From assembly GCA_037951105.1 (NCBI GenBank), contig JBAMJV010001353.1, positions 229,501-293,500 of the forward strand: DNA of 64,000 nucleotides. Reading direction: 5' to 3'. Each line of letters opens with the position of its first letter. Position 1 is the stretch's first letter. Shown here one piece after another: positions 1-14,500 of this stretch. This DNA is from Echinarachnius parma (Eukaryota > Echinodermata > Echinoidea > Clypeasteroida > Echinarachniidae). The translations under genes and the position numbers were made by a program. A model generated the notes under the pieces. That model was not told the origin of the DNA, ran no database searches, and saw only the letters and a program-made list of their open reading frames with translations.

Positions 1-111
1 CCTTCCCTAAAACCTGGGGGGGATGATTGTACACGTCATCCCCCCCACCTTGTGAGGTGGAGGGGATGCATCCCCCTCATCCCCCCCGTTGTCTACGCCC
101 CTGCCCCCCTG
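1..111. repeat. G/C-rich inverted-repeat element end
   Basis: Contains ggggggatgattg facing cgtcatcccccc, and ends in cccgttgtctacgcccctgc. A related hairpin lies at 45685-45792. Probably the end of a short foldback transposon that continues upstream. Confidence 0.45.
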
Positions 112-252
112 GGTAGTAATGTAAAGTGGTTAGAAATTATTATCAATCATATTAGGCACTAAAATCAAAAGTATTATTATTATTATTGCATATTTACACA
201 AATATTTCATCATTTTCACCCTCCTGTTAACTGTTTCATTTTTTATCTTCAG

Positions 253-327
253 GTGGAGGAAACGAGCCACCATCGTTCAACTACAATAATAGACCAACAT
301 TCCCACTGACTGAGGGACAAAGCTCAA
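253..327 (+). CDS. CDH23-like: CDH23-like exon w1 (EC1 start)
   Basis: Acceptor ttatcttcag, donor gtaagt. It enters with 2 nt of a split codon and leaves with 1. It encodes GGNEPPSF...PLTEGQSS, the A-strand start of EC1. The incoming phase shows that at least one coding exon (signal peptide) lies upstream of the window. Confidence 0.82.
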
Positions 328-3300
328 GTAAGTCGAAATAATATTTAGTTTTCAATTAGATTAAAGACTTGAGATTTCACAATGCATGTTAATTTGACCA
401 ACGAAATGGACAATTGTTTTGGGTTCACAATTCTACATTGTTACAAAAATTATGAATCATTGCAATGAATATAAAACATCTAAAACATATATCATGATAA
501 AATAAAACATTGTTAATGTAATTTTTAATGTGGATTGGAAAGGAGAAACATATACCAAGATACCTGTCATAAGCAACATTCTCGTATAATTGGGTGTGAA
601 ATCCACTTAAAATAAGGTGATTAAAACCAAGTGTATACAAATGTTGAACAATGTAACAAATACCAGGCTATCCATTTTTAACAGAAAAAAATATAAACTG
701 GGTTCCAAAAGAAACTTATCACTTCTTCAGAGCGTTACACATTAAAATCCAAAGTATACAAATTAATCATAATTGGGTATAGATTAGCTACAATACCCCT
801 TAGCAAGCTCATCTAAAAAAAAATTATGTTTGCTTTAGTCAACAAAGAATAAAATAAGGTGAAATCGCAAGAGGTAATTTTTCAAAAATCACAGAAACTG
901 CTCGCCTTCCGGGCACAGAGCTCGGTACGGACAATAGCCAGTCTAGTGGTTACATAACCCGCTTTGAAGTTGAATGAATAGCTATTGAAAGGCCTTTCGT
1001 GGAGGTTCGCAGCGAGCAGTTTCTGTGATTTTTTAAAACTGACCTGTAGTGATTCCATCGCATTTTTCTCTTTTTTTGCAAAAGCAAATTTTTAATTTTT
1101 AAGATATGCTTCATAAGGAGAATAATAGCTTATCTGTGTCTAAATATGATTCAATTTGATGCTATGGATTTTAGTGAGCGTCCCTCTGAAAAAGTGATAA
1201 GTTTCGATCTTTTGGAGCCCAGTTTATTTAAAGGGTACCAACACCCAATAATAATATTCTTATAAATGAAAGATAACATCTTTAGTAGTCCATTCCATCA
1301 ACAAGTTCAGAAAAATAGTTTCCAAAAAAACAAAAAAAATAATTGGAAAAACGCATCACCCGTCTAAAGCATGCGTGCGTTCATGGGTTTGCATGTACGA
1401 AGACTACCTTTGTCCGTAGCGAACGAATCGTCCGGGATTCTATCATCTCCAAACGTACGCATGAATAGAATTGGCGCACTCGCAAATGTTTGCCGCGTAC
1501 AGGACCATGAAATAATATTAGTTCCGTAACTGGTGGTAATTAATTGCATTGTTTATGAATTACACAACCCTTTGCAAAATGTTGGGTATCTATTTGATAT
1601 CACAAAACGGTACCAAAACATATAATTATGTGTTGTTCTTTGCCTGGTGGTCACCTTTAAAGAGAGGAAAATGCATCTGATGATAAGCAGTATTTGTACG
1701 CATGATATTTGTTTTGTTTTTTCAGCTATCCTTATTGGAACACTTGATGCATCCGACCCAAACGGAGATCAGCTTGAGTTTGGTTTTGTAGATGAAAAGT
1801 GGAATGAGAACTTCCTAATCGACCCACTGACGGGGAATATATATGCCATCAATGTCGACAGGGAGGTAAGCCTGAAGCAATTCCCTTCTAAATGAATAAG
1901 ATATGATTTTTAATTGAAATTGGAAAAAGAAATAGTTAAATGTCCCCTGCCTCTTCATGGCCTTTTTCCTTTGAAGTCTTGCAAATCTTTTAAAATCATA
2001 GTTACAAAATACGCACCTACTGTAAAAAATCTCATTACCTTTTGTCTTTGCATGTCGTCCCCAAATTGCTTTTTCCTGTGAATCATGTGCAATTTAATGT
2101 TTGTTTTGTGGGCTATTACCAAGCCTTTTGGAGGGCAAATAATCTCACTTCATATAATATAGTTATTTCATAAGAAAAATGAAATTACAATATTCCCATA
2201 TAATATGATGAGTATTTCATAATTGATTATAAACCAGTGTAACGATTATCATTACTTGTATTGTTGTTATATCTGTTCTTCCCTTTCTTCTTATTAAAGA
2301 AATGAAAATTAGCAAAGCAAACTATGCTTCGCCAGGAATCGAACCCAAGCACTCCGTATTGCAGGCATGTGAGACTTCCGCGTTTCCGCGGAATTCTGCG
2401 TTTTTTTTTTATGTACATTTTTATTTTTTTTAAACTTTACTTTATTAAATGTATAGAGACAACATTTAAACGTAAATCTGATCAAATCTTACCTAGTAAT
2501 TTTGGAAGAATTATGAAAAATGGGTCGAGAATACAAAAACGTCAAGGCCTGGACCCCAGCCGCAATGGACTTTGTGCTCGCAATGTGCACTTCCCGCACA
2601 CTTGTGGAATTACGCCGCGACTTTCCTCTTTTCTTTTCTTACCTCACTCACATGCCTGGTATTGTTAGACCAGTAATCAACCATTGAGCCTCAAAGTCCC
2701 CCTAGTGGGGGAATTTCCCCACGAAACCCTCTTCAATAATTCTTCTTCTTGTAACATTTCCTTAATCCTATTCTACCAACAGACTCTTGGGAATAATTTG
2801 ATCCTCTCTGTCTTTGTGACTGATGACATCAACGATCGTGTAAGTAGCCCTTCTGTTCATGAGCAATACATGCATGGGGGGTGTTTAATTCACAAAGATC
2901 CCAAGTCGAACTCAAACTCTTAGTTGGACTTAAAATTATGGGAGGTTTTTAATTTGTAGCTTCGTAATTAAACATATTCAAGAGCCCAAATGCAAATATT
3001 TGAAACTTTCATCAAAAATTTGTATCAATAATTTGAAGTCTCTTTTTTATAAAAGACAATATCAATTATTGTTATCAAAATCGTATGCCTGTCTTTGTGC
3101 TAAGTTCGACTTGGGATCTTTATGAAACACCCCCATGGAAAGAATTTGTGTAAACATATTCCTATAAAATCCTTTTTAAATTTTTAGTTCAAGCTGCGTT
3201 AGTGTAAGATCAAATATTGTGTCTAAAATTTTACAACTAATGGTGAGGAATTGAAATGTAATTCTTCCTTCTAAACATTAAATCTTTTGATCTTTTGGCT

Positions 3301-5479
3301 TATATTTTGGCTCGTAACAAATTTCAGGTCAAAATATTACCATCAAAGCCTTTTAAAACAAAATTCTTGAAACATTCATGGGTTAGTTTAGCACATTTCC
3401 AATGCTGCTATTTATTTTTAAGCCGTTCCCTTTGAGTTTCTGAAATGTGGTAACTGATTGCATAGCAAGGTATACTTTTGACAATCAGGCCCGTAGCCAG
3501 CTATTTTTCGAGAGGGGGGGGGGGGGGTGCGTAATTTACAAAAACGGGACCGAGACCGAGACCACTGGTTTAGATGGTCAGACCGATAAAAAGTGGACTC
3601 AAGACAGTAAAAAGTGGACCCGAGACCAGTAAAAGTGGACCTTTCTGAATTTGGGAGGGTGGGTACGCACGGCACCCCCCTGGCTACGGGCCTGGTGATT
3701 GAAAGATGATTTAAAACTTATCTTGTTTAATTATCTTTCAATCTTCATAAACTTCAATATATGTAAAGTCAAGAACAAAAATATAGATTCATGGTTTACA
3801 TCTTCATGTAAAATATGTGAACAATTTTCTCCCACTCTTTCCAGGTTACGCAACAAATCCGTTTTGCAATTTCTGATGTCAACGACAACGCCCCGAGCTT
3901 CACTAACTTGCCAGATGAGGTCAGCATTTTCGAGAATACGACATTCGGGACGTTAATCTTCATGATTGAAACTAGCGACCCTGATGCGCTCAATGCGGGA
4001 TACGTGTCAACGAGTCTCCAGCAGGTCGTCCCAAGTGCTGCTGGCACGGTAAACAATAATTCTTATAGGCCTGGTCACATATCACCCAATGAATAGAACA
4101 TTTGCAAAAATCAAATTATCTGGTGGTGAAAGTCGTCTCCATTGCTTCCTGCACAAAACATTCCGCCGGATAGAAACAACATACATTGCCTGACAAGGAA
4201 CGGACGAGAAATGCATACGATTGGAGATGAACGGATTGGAAATTTGACTCTCCGTCGGCCATCTGTTTACGCTATCCGGTGATATGTGACTGGGCCCTTA
4301 GTAGTAGCACCTCTCTGTAAACCCATGCAGTGAAAGACATGTAATGTCACTTTCATGATATGACACTTACAGAATGAAAAATAAGAATAATAATAATAAT
4401 ATGACAAATTTATATAGCGCTTAATGCAAACAAGCCTCTAAGAAAATGCTGGGCTATATTTAATATGATAGATAAACCTTTTCAAGCAGTATAAGAGTAT
4501 TGGAAGTGTTGTCATCTTAACCCATTCAGGACTGATTGATTCTGCTGTAGCATGTAAACTCTATGTGACCTTACACCACAAAACGACCAATATGTCTGGG
4601 AATATGATTATGCTGATTTTCACATGACATCACAGTAGAATTCATTACCTTTAAAATGGTATATAATTTGTCATATTCAGACAAGGCAAACACTCTGAAA
4701 ATGAGTGCCAAAGATTATCTGATAATATTTATTCAATGAAAAAACATCCTTAAACATGATTTCTGATGATCAAAATTTCATAGAAGGTAGATTAGGATAC
4801 CTTCATTCTGGAAATACAAAAATCCTGAATGTCATACTTTTAACCAAATTTGACTATTTCAGCTAATAACAGAGAAACTATTTCTGCGACATAACGGTCG
4901 TTTTGTGGTGCAAGGTCACATATACCCTAGCCCGGGTAATTGAGGACCAGTCCTGAATGGGTTCATACATTATAAGAGCTTCCTAGCTCATAAACTAAGA
5001 ATATGGGTCTTTGTGGCTCGATGGTTGAGCAGCAGTATAGCTTTTTTCGCAGGTCTCTGGTTCTTTATTCATTTTCATTCATTCAAAATAAGAACAATAC
5101 GTAGCTCAATCATTACAGAATTCGAACCTGCCAGTAGATGGGATATCCCTCCTAAACCTAACTAAGAATAAATACTATTAAAGCATTTTTGACCTACTTT
5201 TACTCATCATGATAGACCTAGTTTATCATAATACAATACGCACATATGGACATGCTAAATTAGGCTATAATTATGTCATGCACTTTAAAACACATTATCA
5301 TTATTTCTTATTCATTTCATTATATTTGTGCAGAGTCCTACGGATTACTTCTCGGTTGAAAGCCTTGGCAATGTGAGACTAGCCACCTCGCTCAACTATG
5401 AGCAGGTTCAACAGTACATCCTCACCATCGTTGCTAAGGTAACACATGATGATAATGATGATGATGATGGTGATGATGG

Positions 5480-5510
<31 letters not shown>

Positions 5511-8500
5511 AGTGATGATGGTGATGATGATGACGATGACGACGATGGTAATGATGATGATGATGGTGATGATGATGGTAATGATGATGATGATGATGAT
5601 GATGATGATTGTGATGATGATGATGAAGAATATTGTGATACAGTGATGATGATGATAACAATGACTGACAATGTTGATGGGGATAGTTATATGATGATCA
5701 TATGGTGATGATGATGAGGAGAACATATTCATGATTGATAGTAACAAAAGTGCATGACCAGCAGAGTGCAAATATATACTTTACTTGTTATGTTGACAGT
5801 TTACACCCCCTTCCCCCTCGCCTATCCCTCTTCCTTAAGCTCATTAGACCGGTATTATCAACACTTGTCACTGAATAGAATAATAAATGAGCTCCCTTTT
5901 ACAAAACGGACTACAAACCCCCTTTTCACCTTCATGCATTGTAACGCTATTGATTTCTAACCCTTCCCCACAAATAGGCAACTTTATTTATAGGAAACAC
6001 TTTTATTAGAACCCTTGGTCCATTGTAATTCATTGAGATGGTAAGGCACCAGGCTTTTCATTGATATTCAGAGGAGATGAGAATAGAGAAGGTCTTGCTT
6101 TTGAAGAGATAAGCAATATGTGAAAGCAGGTGCCAATCTTTTATTCCATTTCTTATTGAAGGTGCCACCATTGTATTTTATAGATGGGTTAAGCCTTCCT
6201 TTTATTAGGGAGACTTTGAATAGAGGTGTAGCTTTTGTCTGTGTTAGATGAATTAAGACTTTCTTTTATAGGAGTGCATGTTTATGAAGGTGCCACTTTT
6301 GTCTGGTATGGATTAAGTTAGCCTTTCTCTTGATGGGTTGAATTCTTAATCGATGTTCAACTCTTTTGCTACTATATATAGATCTTAGTTTAAGCAATTT
6401 TGTATAGCTGAATTTGTGCGAAGGTGTAACCTTCATTATGGATCAGAATTTTATGATAAAACCTTCGAAGGGCAGATGCTTACATGAAGGTATTATCTTT
6501 ACATGATATAGATATTATTTTTAAGCCATCCTTTTCAACAAGAGTGTGTTTGAAGGATGAACAGTTTGTCTGTTATAGAGCTAAGTTAACCCCTTGCCTA
6601 TGGGATCTCGCTGGGCTGTGTACAAAGGCTATGGGAATATCTGAATCTGGCAGGGAATGGGTTAAATCCTTGTGTCATAGGAGAGGACATTTGGGGCGGG
6701 CTATTTATCTTCATAAAAGTGCAAATTGAAGAGATGCGTACATCAATGTACCTGTACTTTCCGTATCACTCTCCTTAAATGTTGTCCTATTATGATAGTA
6801 TTGACTTTTTGGAGGTCATGGGGAGTGCAATTTTTCCTCACTAGACCTACATGTAAATTCACATGTGTTACTCTATAGAGAGGGTGAAAACAAATCCCAT
6901 TCATCAGGGAAGGGTCCTGTTTATGTTTCATTAAGGAAACTGTTTTCATTCTGCGATCAACCCCCCCTCCCCCCCCCCAAAAAAAAAAATATTCAAAACG
7001 CTGTTATTAATATTGTTTTGATCTGTCAACAAAATGTGATATGGAAACAATAAACTTAATATAATATATTGTATCATAACAAACTATAATGTTTATTTAT
7101 TAGAATGTACTCGAATCATCATTCTGAAAGCCAACAGTGAATTTGTTTAATTTAAATTTTGAGTGAACTATTACCAATTCCTTAATGAAGAGTGGTATAG
7201 TGTGAATAATTCTTGCAGCTGTAAACTCACTCTGACCAATGTTTCATTTGTGTTGTATCATCACACTGCTTTCATTATGGAACAGGATTATATTTTACCT
7301 TTTGATGATGAGGTTTGTATGACAGCACTGCTTTGTGGACTAATTTCTCCTGATTTGTAAACAGAAATGTTGAGTAAACCTGAACACTTCATAAATTGCA
7401 AATGGATTTGCTCCACATCCTAGGCCTGTTTATATATCTATTGTGCACAAACCTTTTTAAAAGAAAAAATTACATGATTTGATATGTTTAATTTTAAAAA
7501 TCTTGCATAATTTGTGTCCCTTGCAGTGCTTCTATGTCACCTTTAACATTGTTTTATTGTGTTGGGTTGCTGTGAATTCTCTATCTCTCTTACATGTTGT
7601 CCATGTGACTTTGTTACTTACCTATTTTACCCATGTATTAACTTGTTTGGACAATGACTCGGGGAATTTACTTGCTGCTGCTTTAACCTGTTCTAGACAG
7701 ATTGATTTTGGCATATGATGCATTTTTCATAGACCAAAGCCAAAGTATTTTAGGAGCAATCCTGAATTGGTTAATATACAACGTTTTATCTAAACCTGGG
7801 GGAATTCCTGTTTATGTTTTGTAAGAAAAAAATTAGAAACTATGATTTAGTTGCACCCTGTCTAACAACATAACAAAAGTGTTCCTTAGTGATTATAAAG
7901 AAAATTTGTATTTGCTCTGATATACATACTGTACATGACTGTATATGCCAGAGAGTAGTCACTTCTATCATTCAACTCTGTTTATACAATGTAGATATTG
8001 TGGGGAAACTCCTTGTAATGAATAAATCTGTATTACTGCCTCTTATAGAGTTTAAATGAGTTGAATAACGACCGTTCATAAATATTTAGGTATATTTAGT
8101 TGCTCTGTGTCATGTTTTTAATACGTTCTTATTATCTTTTCATAGGACTTCCCAACAGGAGCCGACAGCTTGAGCAGCACGGCCACCCTGACGGTCAATG
8201 TGCTTGATGTCCAAGACACCATACCACAGTTTACCAACCTCCCTTATGATGTGTCTATACCAGAAACAACTCCAGTGGTAAGCAAGAAAAACAAGACTTA
8301 ACTAATTATAATTTGTTAAAATTCTTCAAACCTGATGAGAATTACATAGTGTATTAATGTCCTGTACAATGTGTCCATATCAGAAACAACTCAAGTTGTA
8401 AGAAATGAATTATGTTTATGTTGATGGTTCTATTCCAGTGTTTATGTCCCTTATTTATTATGATGTGTCCATATCAGAAACAACTCCAATAGTAAGAAAT

Positions 8501-11500
8501 TAATTATATTTATTTTGATGGTTTTATTCCAGAGTTTATATATGTCCCTTATTAGGATGTGTCCATATCAGAAACAACTCCAGTGGATAGGGTTAGTGTT
8601 AGATTCTATTTATTTTAAAGGTTCTAGACCAGAGTATATTTATGTCCCTTTGATGTGTTTTATTTGAAACATCTCCAGTGGCAGTGGAATGCAATGAAGA
8701 TTAAGTGTTATAAAACTTAAATCATATGATTATGGGAGTACTGTTATGGTAACAAACTAGTGATGACTTGAATTAGCAATTACCTGTCTTCCATTGAACA
8801 TTTTCACTTTGTCCATCATTTCTTTTAAGGACATGCTTGAGTAATGGTCGATGTTTGTAAATTATACAAATATACCAAGCTGTGAGAAAGTATAGTGGAA
8901 TTATATATCTGAGGAGGGACTGGCATAGAACTATTTTTTCCGAGGGGCGAAGCCCCGAGGACAAAAATAGTAACTATGCCAGTCCCTCCGAAGATATATA
9001 ATTTCCACTATACTTTTGAACTAAAAGGTTGGTATATTTGTTTTATATCCCTTCTGTTTGCTCTATATCCTTCGCATGATTATAATCATCGCACAAATAA
9101 ATGATTTCAATTAAACTTAAGTATTAAAGAAAACAAAAGGAAAACAAACCATTGATCATAGAACCATCACTGCACTATGTTCTGTTTGTGACACTGGCCT
9201 CCTTAGCGCAATAGTCCTGCACAGAGCGCGTATTGCGCTATCTTTCCATTCATGGTTACGCGCATTAACAATTAATGCGCACACAAATGCAAAACGCGCG
9301 CATCAAAGTGAATAATCAACCCACTTTACATACACACGTGTGTAATTGAATGGGAAAATAGCTATTCGTACATTACATACCATGAAATGAAAATGAACTG
9401 AATTACTGTCACGACCATGGAAGGACAACGATGCAGAATGTGCACCAGTTTCGAAATTGTTTACTTCGAAAACCGCCATGTTATACATGAAATGCATCTC
9501 TGGAATATTTGTTGGAACTTGTTGATATTCACGGGTGAAAATATTCTGTATTTCGTTTTAAATTACTCTTTGGGAAATCTCGTCGAGCATCTTTCGCAAG
9601 CTAAAACAAGACCTCCGCTCGCAGAGAAGCTGTTATTACACGCATCTCTATGGGCAATATGATCTATAACGTTATTTTCCTGCTATCGGCAAAGATAGTG
9701 AAACATATTCCCCGATTTCAGATTTATAGTGGAAATAATCTTTATTGTGAGAGCCCCAATTGACCAATCACGTTTCTAGAATACTCATGAATATTCATAG
9801 AAGGGATATAATTGCAGATATCCTGATTAAGTTTACTCTCCCATGGATTCATGGGTGCGCTTCGTTATTCTGAGGGTTCGTTATTCCGAAGGTTCTTTAT
9901 TCTGAAGGTTCGTTATTCCGAACACGCAAATTTCGTATACCTGAGGGTTCGTTAATCCGAACATTTGTTGCATTATTCCGAACGAAATAACGAACCTTCG
10001 GAATAACGAACCTCGGAATAACGAACCTTCGGAATAACGAACCTTCGGAATAACTGAACCTTCGGAATAACGGACTGTAACCGGATTCATATATCCAAGC
10101 GAAAACCTCACAACTGCATGTAATTTCCAGGATGAAGAAATCAATACTCACAAATATGTTTAACCTTCATTACTCTTAAGTAAAGTTATTATTTCAAATT
10201 TTGTCTACAGGGTACAGTTATCCAGACTATTACAGCTATTGATCCGGACACAGTCAACCCTAACGACATCAACTATGAATTTCTACTTGGTAAGTACTAG
10301 TATTTGTATTTATTTGTATTTGTATAGTTTCTCATGTGTTATCGGCCTCCCCCGTGCTTCCTATGCAGGAAAAGGATTCACTGAAAACACTTAGTCCCTC
10401 GGTAGGATGATAAATGGAGGGCCTGTTGTATGAGACAGTCGCACCTCATGCATGGTAAAAACCTACTCTACTTCTCGAAAAGAGTAGTGTGTTAACCCGA
10501 TTGACTAGTAACCCTGCACATCAAAACTAGAACATGCAATACGACAATACTCTACCCAGAGGACTGTAATGAAATTGGAAGAAGAAGAAGAAGAAAAATA
10601 CAATGAAACGTTAGCAATTAATCAACACATTGTTATTTATTTGTTCACAATACTTTTAATTTTTTTAATTTTTTTTTACTAAGAATTATATTTATTTAAC
10701 ATTTACCCCAGTATGATTTTTTCTTCTTTCTGATTGTTGTTTATGATCTGAGGGGGAATTTGATTAAACAATTAAATATTATGTAATAGGCATGGGAACA
10801 ATGCTGCTTGTTTGAGCTTTCTTCTTTAATCCCAGTAAAAAAATTTGCATGCTTTCTTCTGCATGCTATAAATGCGTACATGTGTGGAACTCCAGGGGCA
10901 CCTCTCTGTAATGGGCTGAATATAATATGGGGCTTGATAAAGTGCCTCATTTTTCATAATTTCCAACTGGTCGCTAGACTAGACACCATCCCATACAATA
11001 GCCTTGGTTGTACGTACTACATGTACATGATGTATGATATATTCCGTCATATTCTGAAATCCCTCTTCCAAAGGGCCGCCACTATAGTCAACATACATGT
11101 TAAAAGACAATGTACATATTAACCTACATGTATGTCTTCCTTTATGTTCTATAAACAGCCAATATATAGACAATAGTCTGGTCCTAGAGTGTAATATGTA
11201 TGTACACTACAGTATGTGTAACTGATGCATGACCTCACTGGACTGATTGCACATTCATCTCAATGCAACTAAGTAACTTATTTGATATATACCTAAATGA
11301 TGATCTTGCATGGACATGACAAATTACCCCATATTCCTAATTCTTGCTCCCCTTTTTGCTGCCGCCACGGCCACAGACAATAGTCTTGGTTGAAGCTAGT
11401 AGAATGTAAACTATCGGTATTACTTTTCTGTATTTTATGTCACATCCCTCTTTCTAGCTAAATGTATTTTCATATTTTTAACTCTAAAAGGGTCGTCCTG

Positions 11501-14500
11501 GGTAGAGTGACAAATTATCTTGTCTTTCCTATATCACCTATAGTTCTAAGACTGGCACCACAGCAGACGAAAAAGGATAATTTATTTTTCTGTACAATTT
11601 CCCCGTCTTCAAAGTCTACATGTACATGGCGGGATCGATCTGGGTTCAAACCCAGCTCCCGTTCTTTGCAGTCAAGCGCCTATCCGATTGTGCCACAAGA
11701 CCTCTACAATCATTTACCAATATCATGGTAATATTCCTCTAAATGATGTGTTATAGTTTTGAAGAAAAAGGCCTACATGTATGTTTACGTTATGAAAAAG
11801 TTAACATGCTTGTCAGATTTATTTTAGTTTCATTCAATCGTAAACATCTCCATAATTAGGGAAACATTCAACACAGCAGACAAAGGTCTACAGGATAACT
11901 TATGTCTTTCTCTTTTCCCCCACACTCCCCACCATCACAGATGACAGCCTGGGTTATTTCGCCATCAATCGAGTGACTGGGGAGATCACCATAGCAACCC
12001 GAATGGACAGGGACAACCCGGCTCTACCATCCCGCTTCCCTCTCATCGTTAGGGTAAGTCCTGTCGTCTGACATGATATTGGAGGGTAATACTTAAGTTC
12101 AATAATCATAAATCAAACTATAAAGGTGATGTAGTGGTTGCTAAGAAGCCAATCGGCCAGCGCCAACCCACTAACCCCAGGGGGGTGTTTCACAAAGATC
12201 CTAAGTTGATCTTAGCACTAAGATGGTCTTAAATATTATGGAAAGCCACTAGTGTCTTGAAACAGTTTTATAAAAGTTATGTTGAAATGCATAAAATGTT
12301 GATTCATATCATATATATTTTCTAATTATCAAAGAGATTCATCATCTTCACATAAAATTCATGAAATCTCTTTGATAATTAGAAAATATATATGATTTGA
12401 ATCAACATTTTATGCATTTCAACATAACTTTTATAAAACTGTTTCAAGACACTAATGGCTTTCCATAATATTTAAGACCATCTTAGTGCTAAGATCAACT
12501 TAGGATCTCTGTGAAACACCCCCCAGGTCAGAATGAAAGGACAAGTTGTTCAGAACCGTGACTACATTTATATTATAATAAAAACATGTGACGTCACTAG
12601 TCTGGTACTCAACACAACATCCTTTGTAGAGACCTATGAATATTTTCTGAAAACATATTTATTTGTCAATTAAGAGTTACTGATGCATATTTGTGTGTTC
12701 TTTCTTTTTTCCCCAAGCATTGTGTTTGTTGAGGGACAAAACGTGCGCTATACAAAATTTGCACAATTTTTATGATTAATTTTATAGAAATATGAATGTA
12801 TTATAATTTTGTATTAATTGGTCCCTCCTTCTGCAGGCTGTGGAAACTAGTTCAGGAGGAGCATCCTCCGCCCAGGTCAGCTTCAATGTCACCGTCACGC
12901 CGGCAAACGATGAACCGCCCTCTTTTGAGGGTAGTCCGTACAGGGTGTCTGTACCAGAGTCTGCGCAATTCAACTCTCAGCTACCAATAGTCATCAACTT
13001 GAATGATGGAGATTATGTAAGATTTTATTTGTATTTTTCATTTTTGGAAATGAGTAACTTAATATTTCCTGGTTGGTACAATCTAGTAGTGATTATAAAT
13101 ATTAGTTCTGTAGTAAAACCAATGATTACTTTACAATCTGAGCATTTTGTGCTAAAGTGCACTGTTGTTTGACGCAAGTTATTCTAATATTTCTGTTCAA
13201 ACATACATGTATAGAGAAACTGACCAGAAATATGAAAAATATATGAAAAAGAGCAAAGAAAATCCTGGAGGAATCCCAGTTTCTTTGCTCTTTTTCACTA
13301 ATATTTTTGTATAACTCTTTCAAGAGTAGACTTTAAAACCATGCTGCTAACTCTTTTAACAAATGTCTCCTTTTCAGTTCAAAAGAACCTCTATCATAGT
13401 GCCATTGATCTTAATGCTACCCTCTCCAAACTTGTTATACAGGGTGGCCCAGAAATAACGGAACAGGGCTTTTCCCAAAATAAAGTAACAAAATGAACAT
13501 GTCCATCGGATAGGGTGTCCTTTCCAATGAACAACGATACCAAGAAAAGTAATTTTGGACGTGTAGTTTTTGTTTTAGGGCGCTTTGAGTGAGACCATGT
13601 CAGGTTCCTATTTTTGTCGATTTTTACCAAGTCAGTGTCTGATAAATGAGACTTACTGCCCGTCATACTAGTGACCAATTAAGCCCATTCTCTCAGCACC
13701 GCTCGGCACACAGCTGAATGCACACTAACAATGGCGCGCGGAATATTCGCATGTACAATGGTATGTAGGGCAATAAGTATCATTTATCAGGCACTGACTT
13801 GGTAAAAATTGACAAAAATAGGAACCTAACATGGTCTCACTCAAAGCACCCTAAAACAAAAACTACACGTCCAAAATTACTTTTCTTGGTATCGTTGTTC
13901 ATTGGAAAGGACACCCTATCCGATGGACATGTTCATTTTGTTACTTTACTTTGGGAAGTGCCCCGTTCCGTTATTTCTGGGCCACCCTGTACGTTTTATG
14001 TGATACAATGATTTCTTTTCCTGATTTTCAGCTCACCGACAGTGTTGTGTCAGTGGCAATCCAGAATGGTCAGAATCCCCCATTCACAGTCAGCCCTAGC
14101 ACTGTAGTGGGAAGTGGCACTGTTACACTAGTCGTGTCACATTTAAAAAAGGAACTTTTATATAATCTTTTCCTAACTTTGTACATATATGAAGAAGTCT
14201 AAAATGATGATTGCTAATTTTTTTAATTTGTCTTTCTGATCCTTCAGCTCACCGACAGTGTTGTGTCAGTGTCAATTATCCAGAATGGTCAGAATCTACC
14301 ATTCACAGTCAGCCCTAGCACGGTAGTAGGAAGTGGGACCATCACATTACTTGTGTCACAACAACTGGACTACGAAACAACAACTTCATACACATTTCAG
14401 GTAAGCATGCCAAAATATCCTTACTTTAAGCATGAATGTACATCAATCTAGTTTTGTTAATTTTATGTGAATATGTTTAAGCGCTTAGAGGCTCTTTACA

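Noticed and set aside
5328-5771. Asp-, Met- and Ser/His-rich frames in the GAT arrays (also 28631-29149 and 55734-56408)
   Set aside because: Low-complexity translation of triplet repeats beyond splice donors.
11612-11707. tRNA gene on the minus strand
   Set aside because: Box A/B fit, but no convincing acceptor stem; treated as a SINE head.
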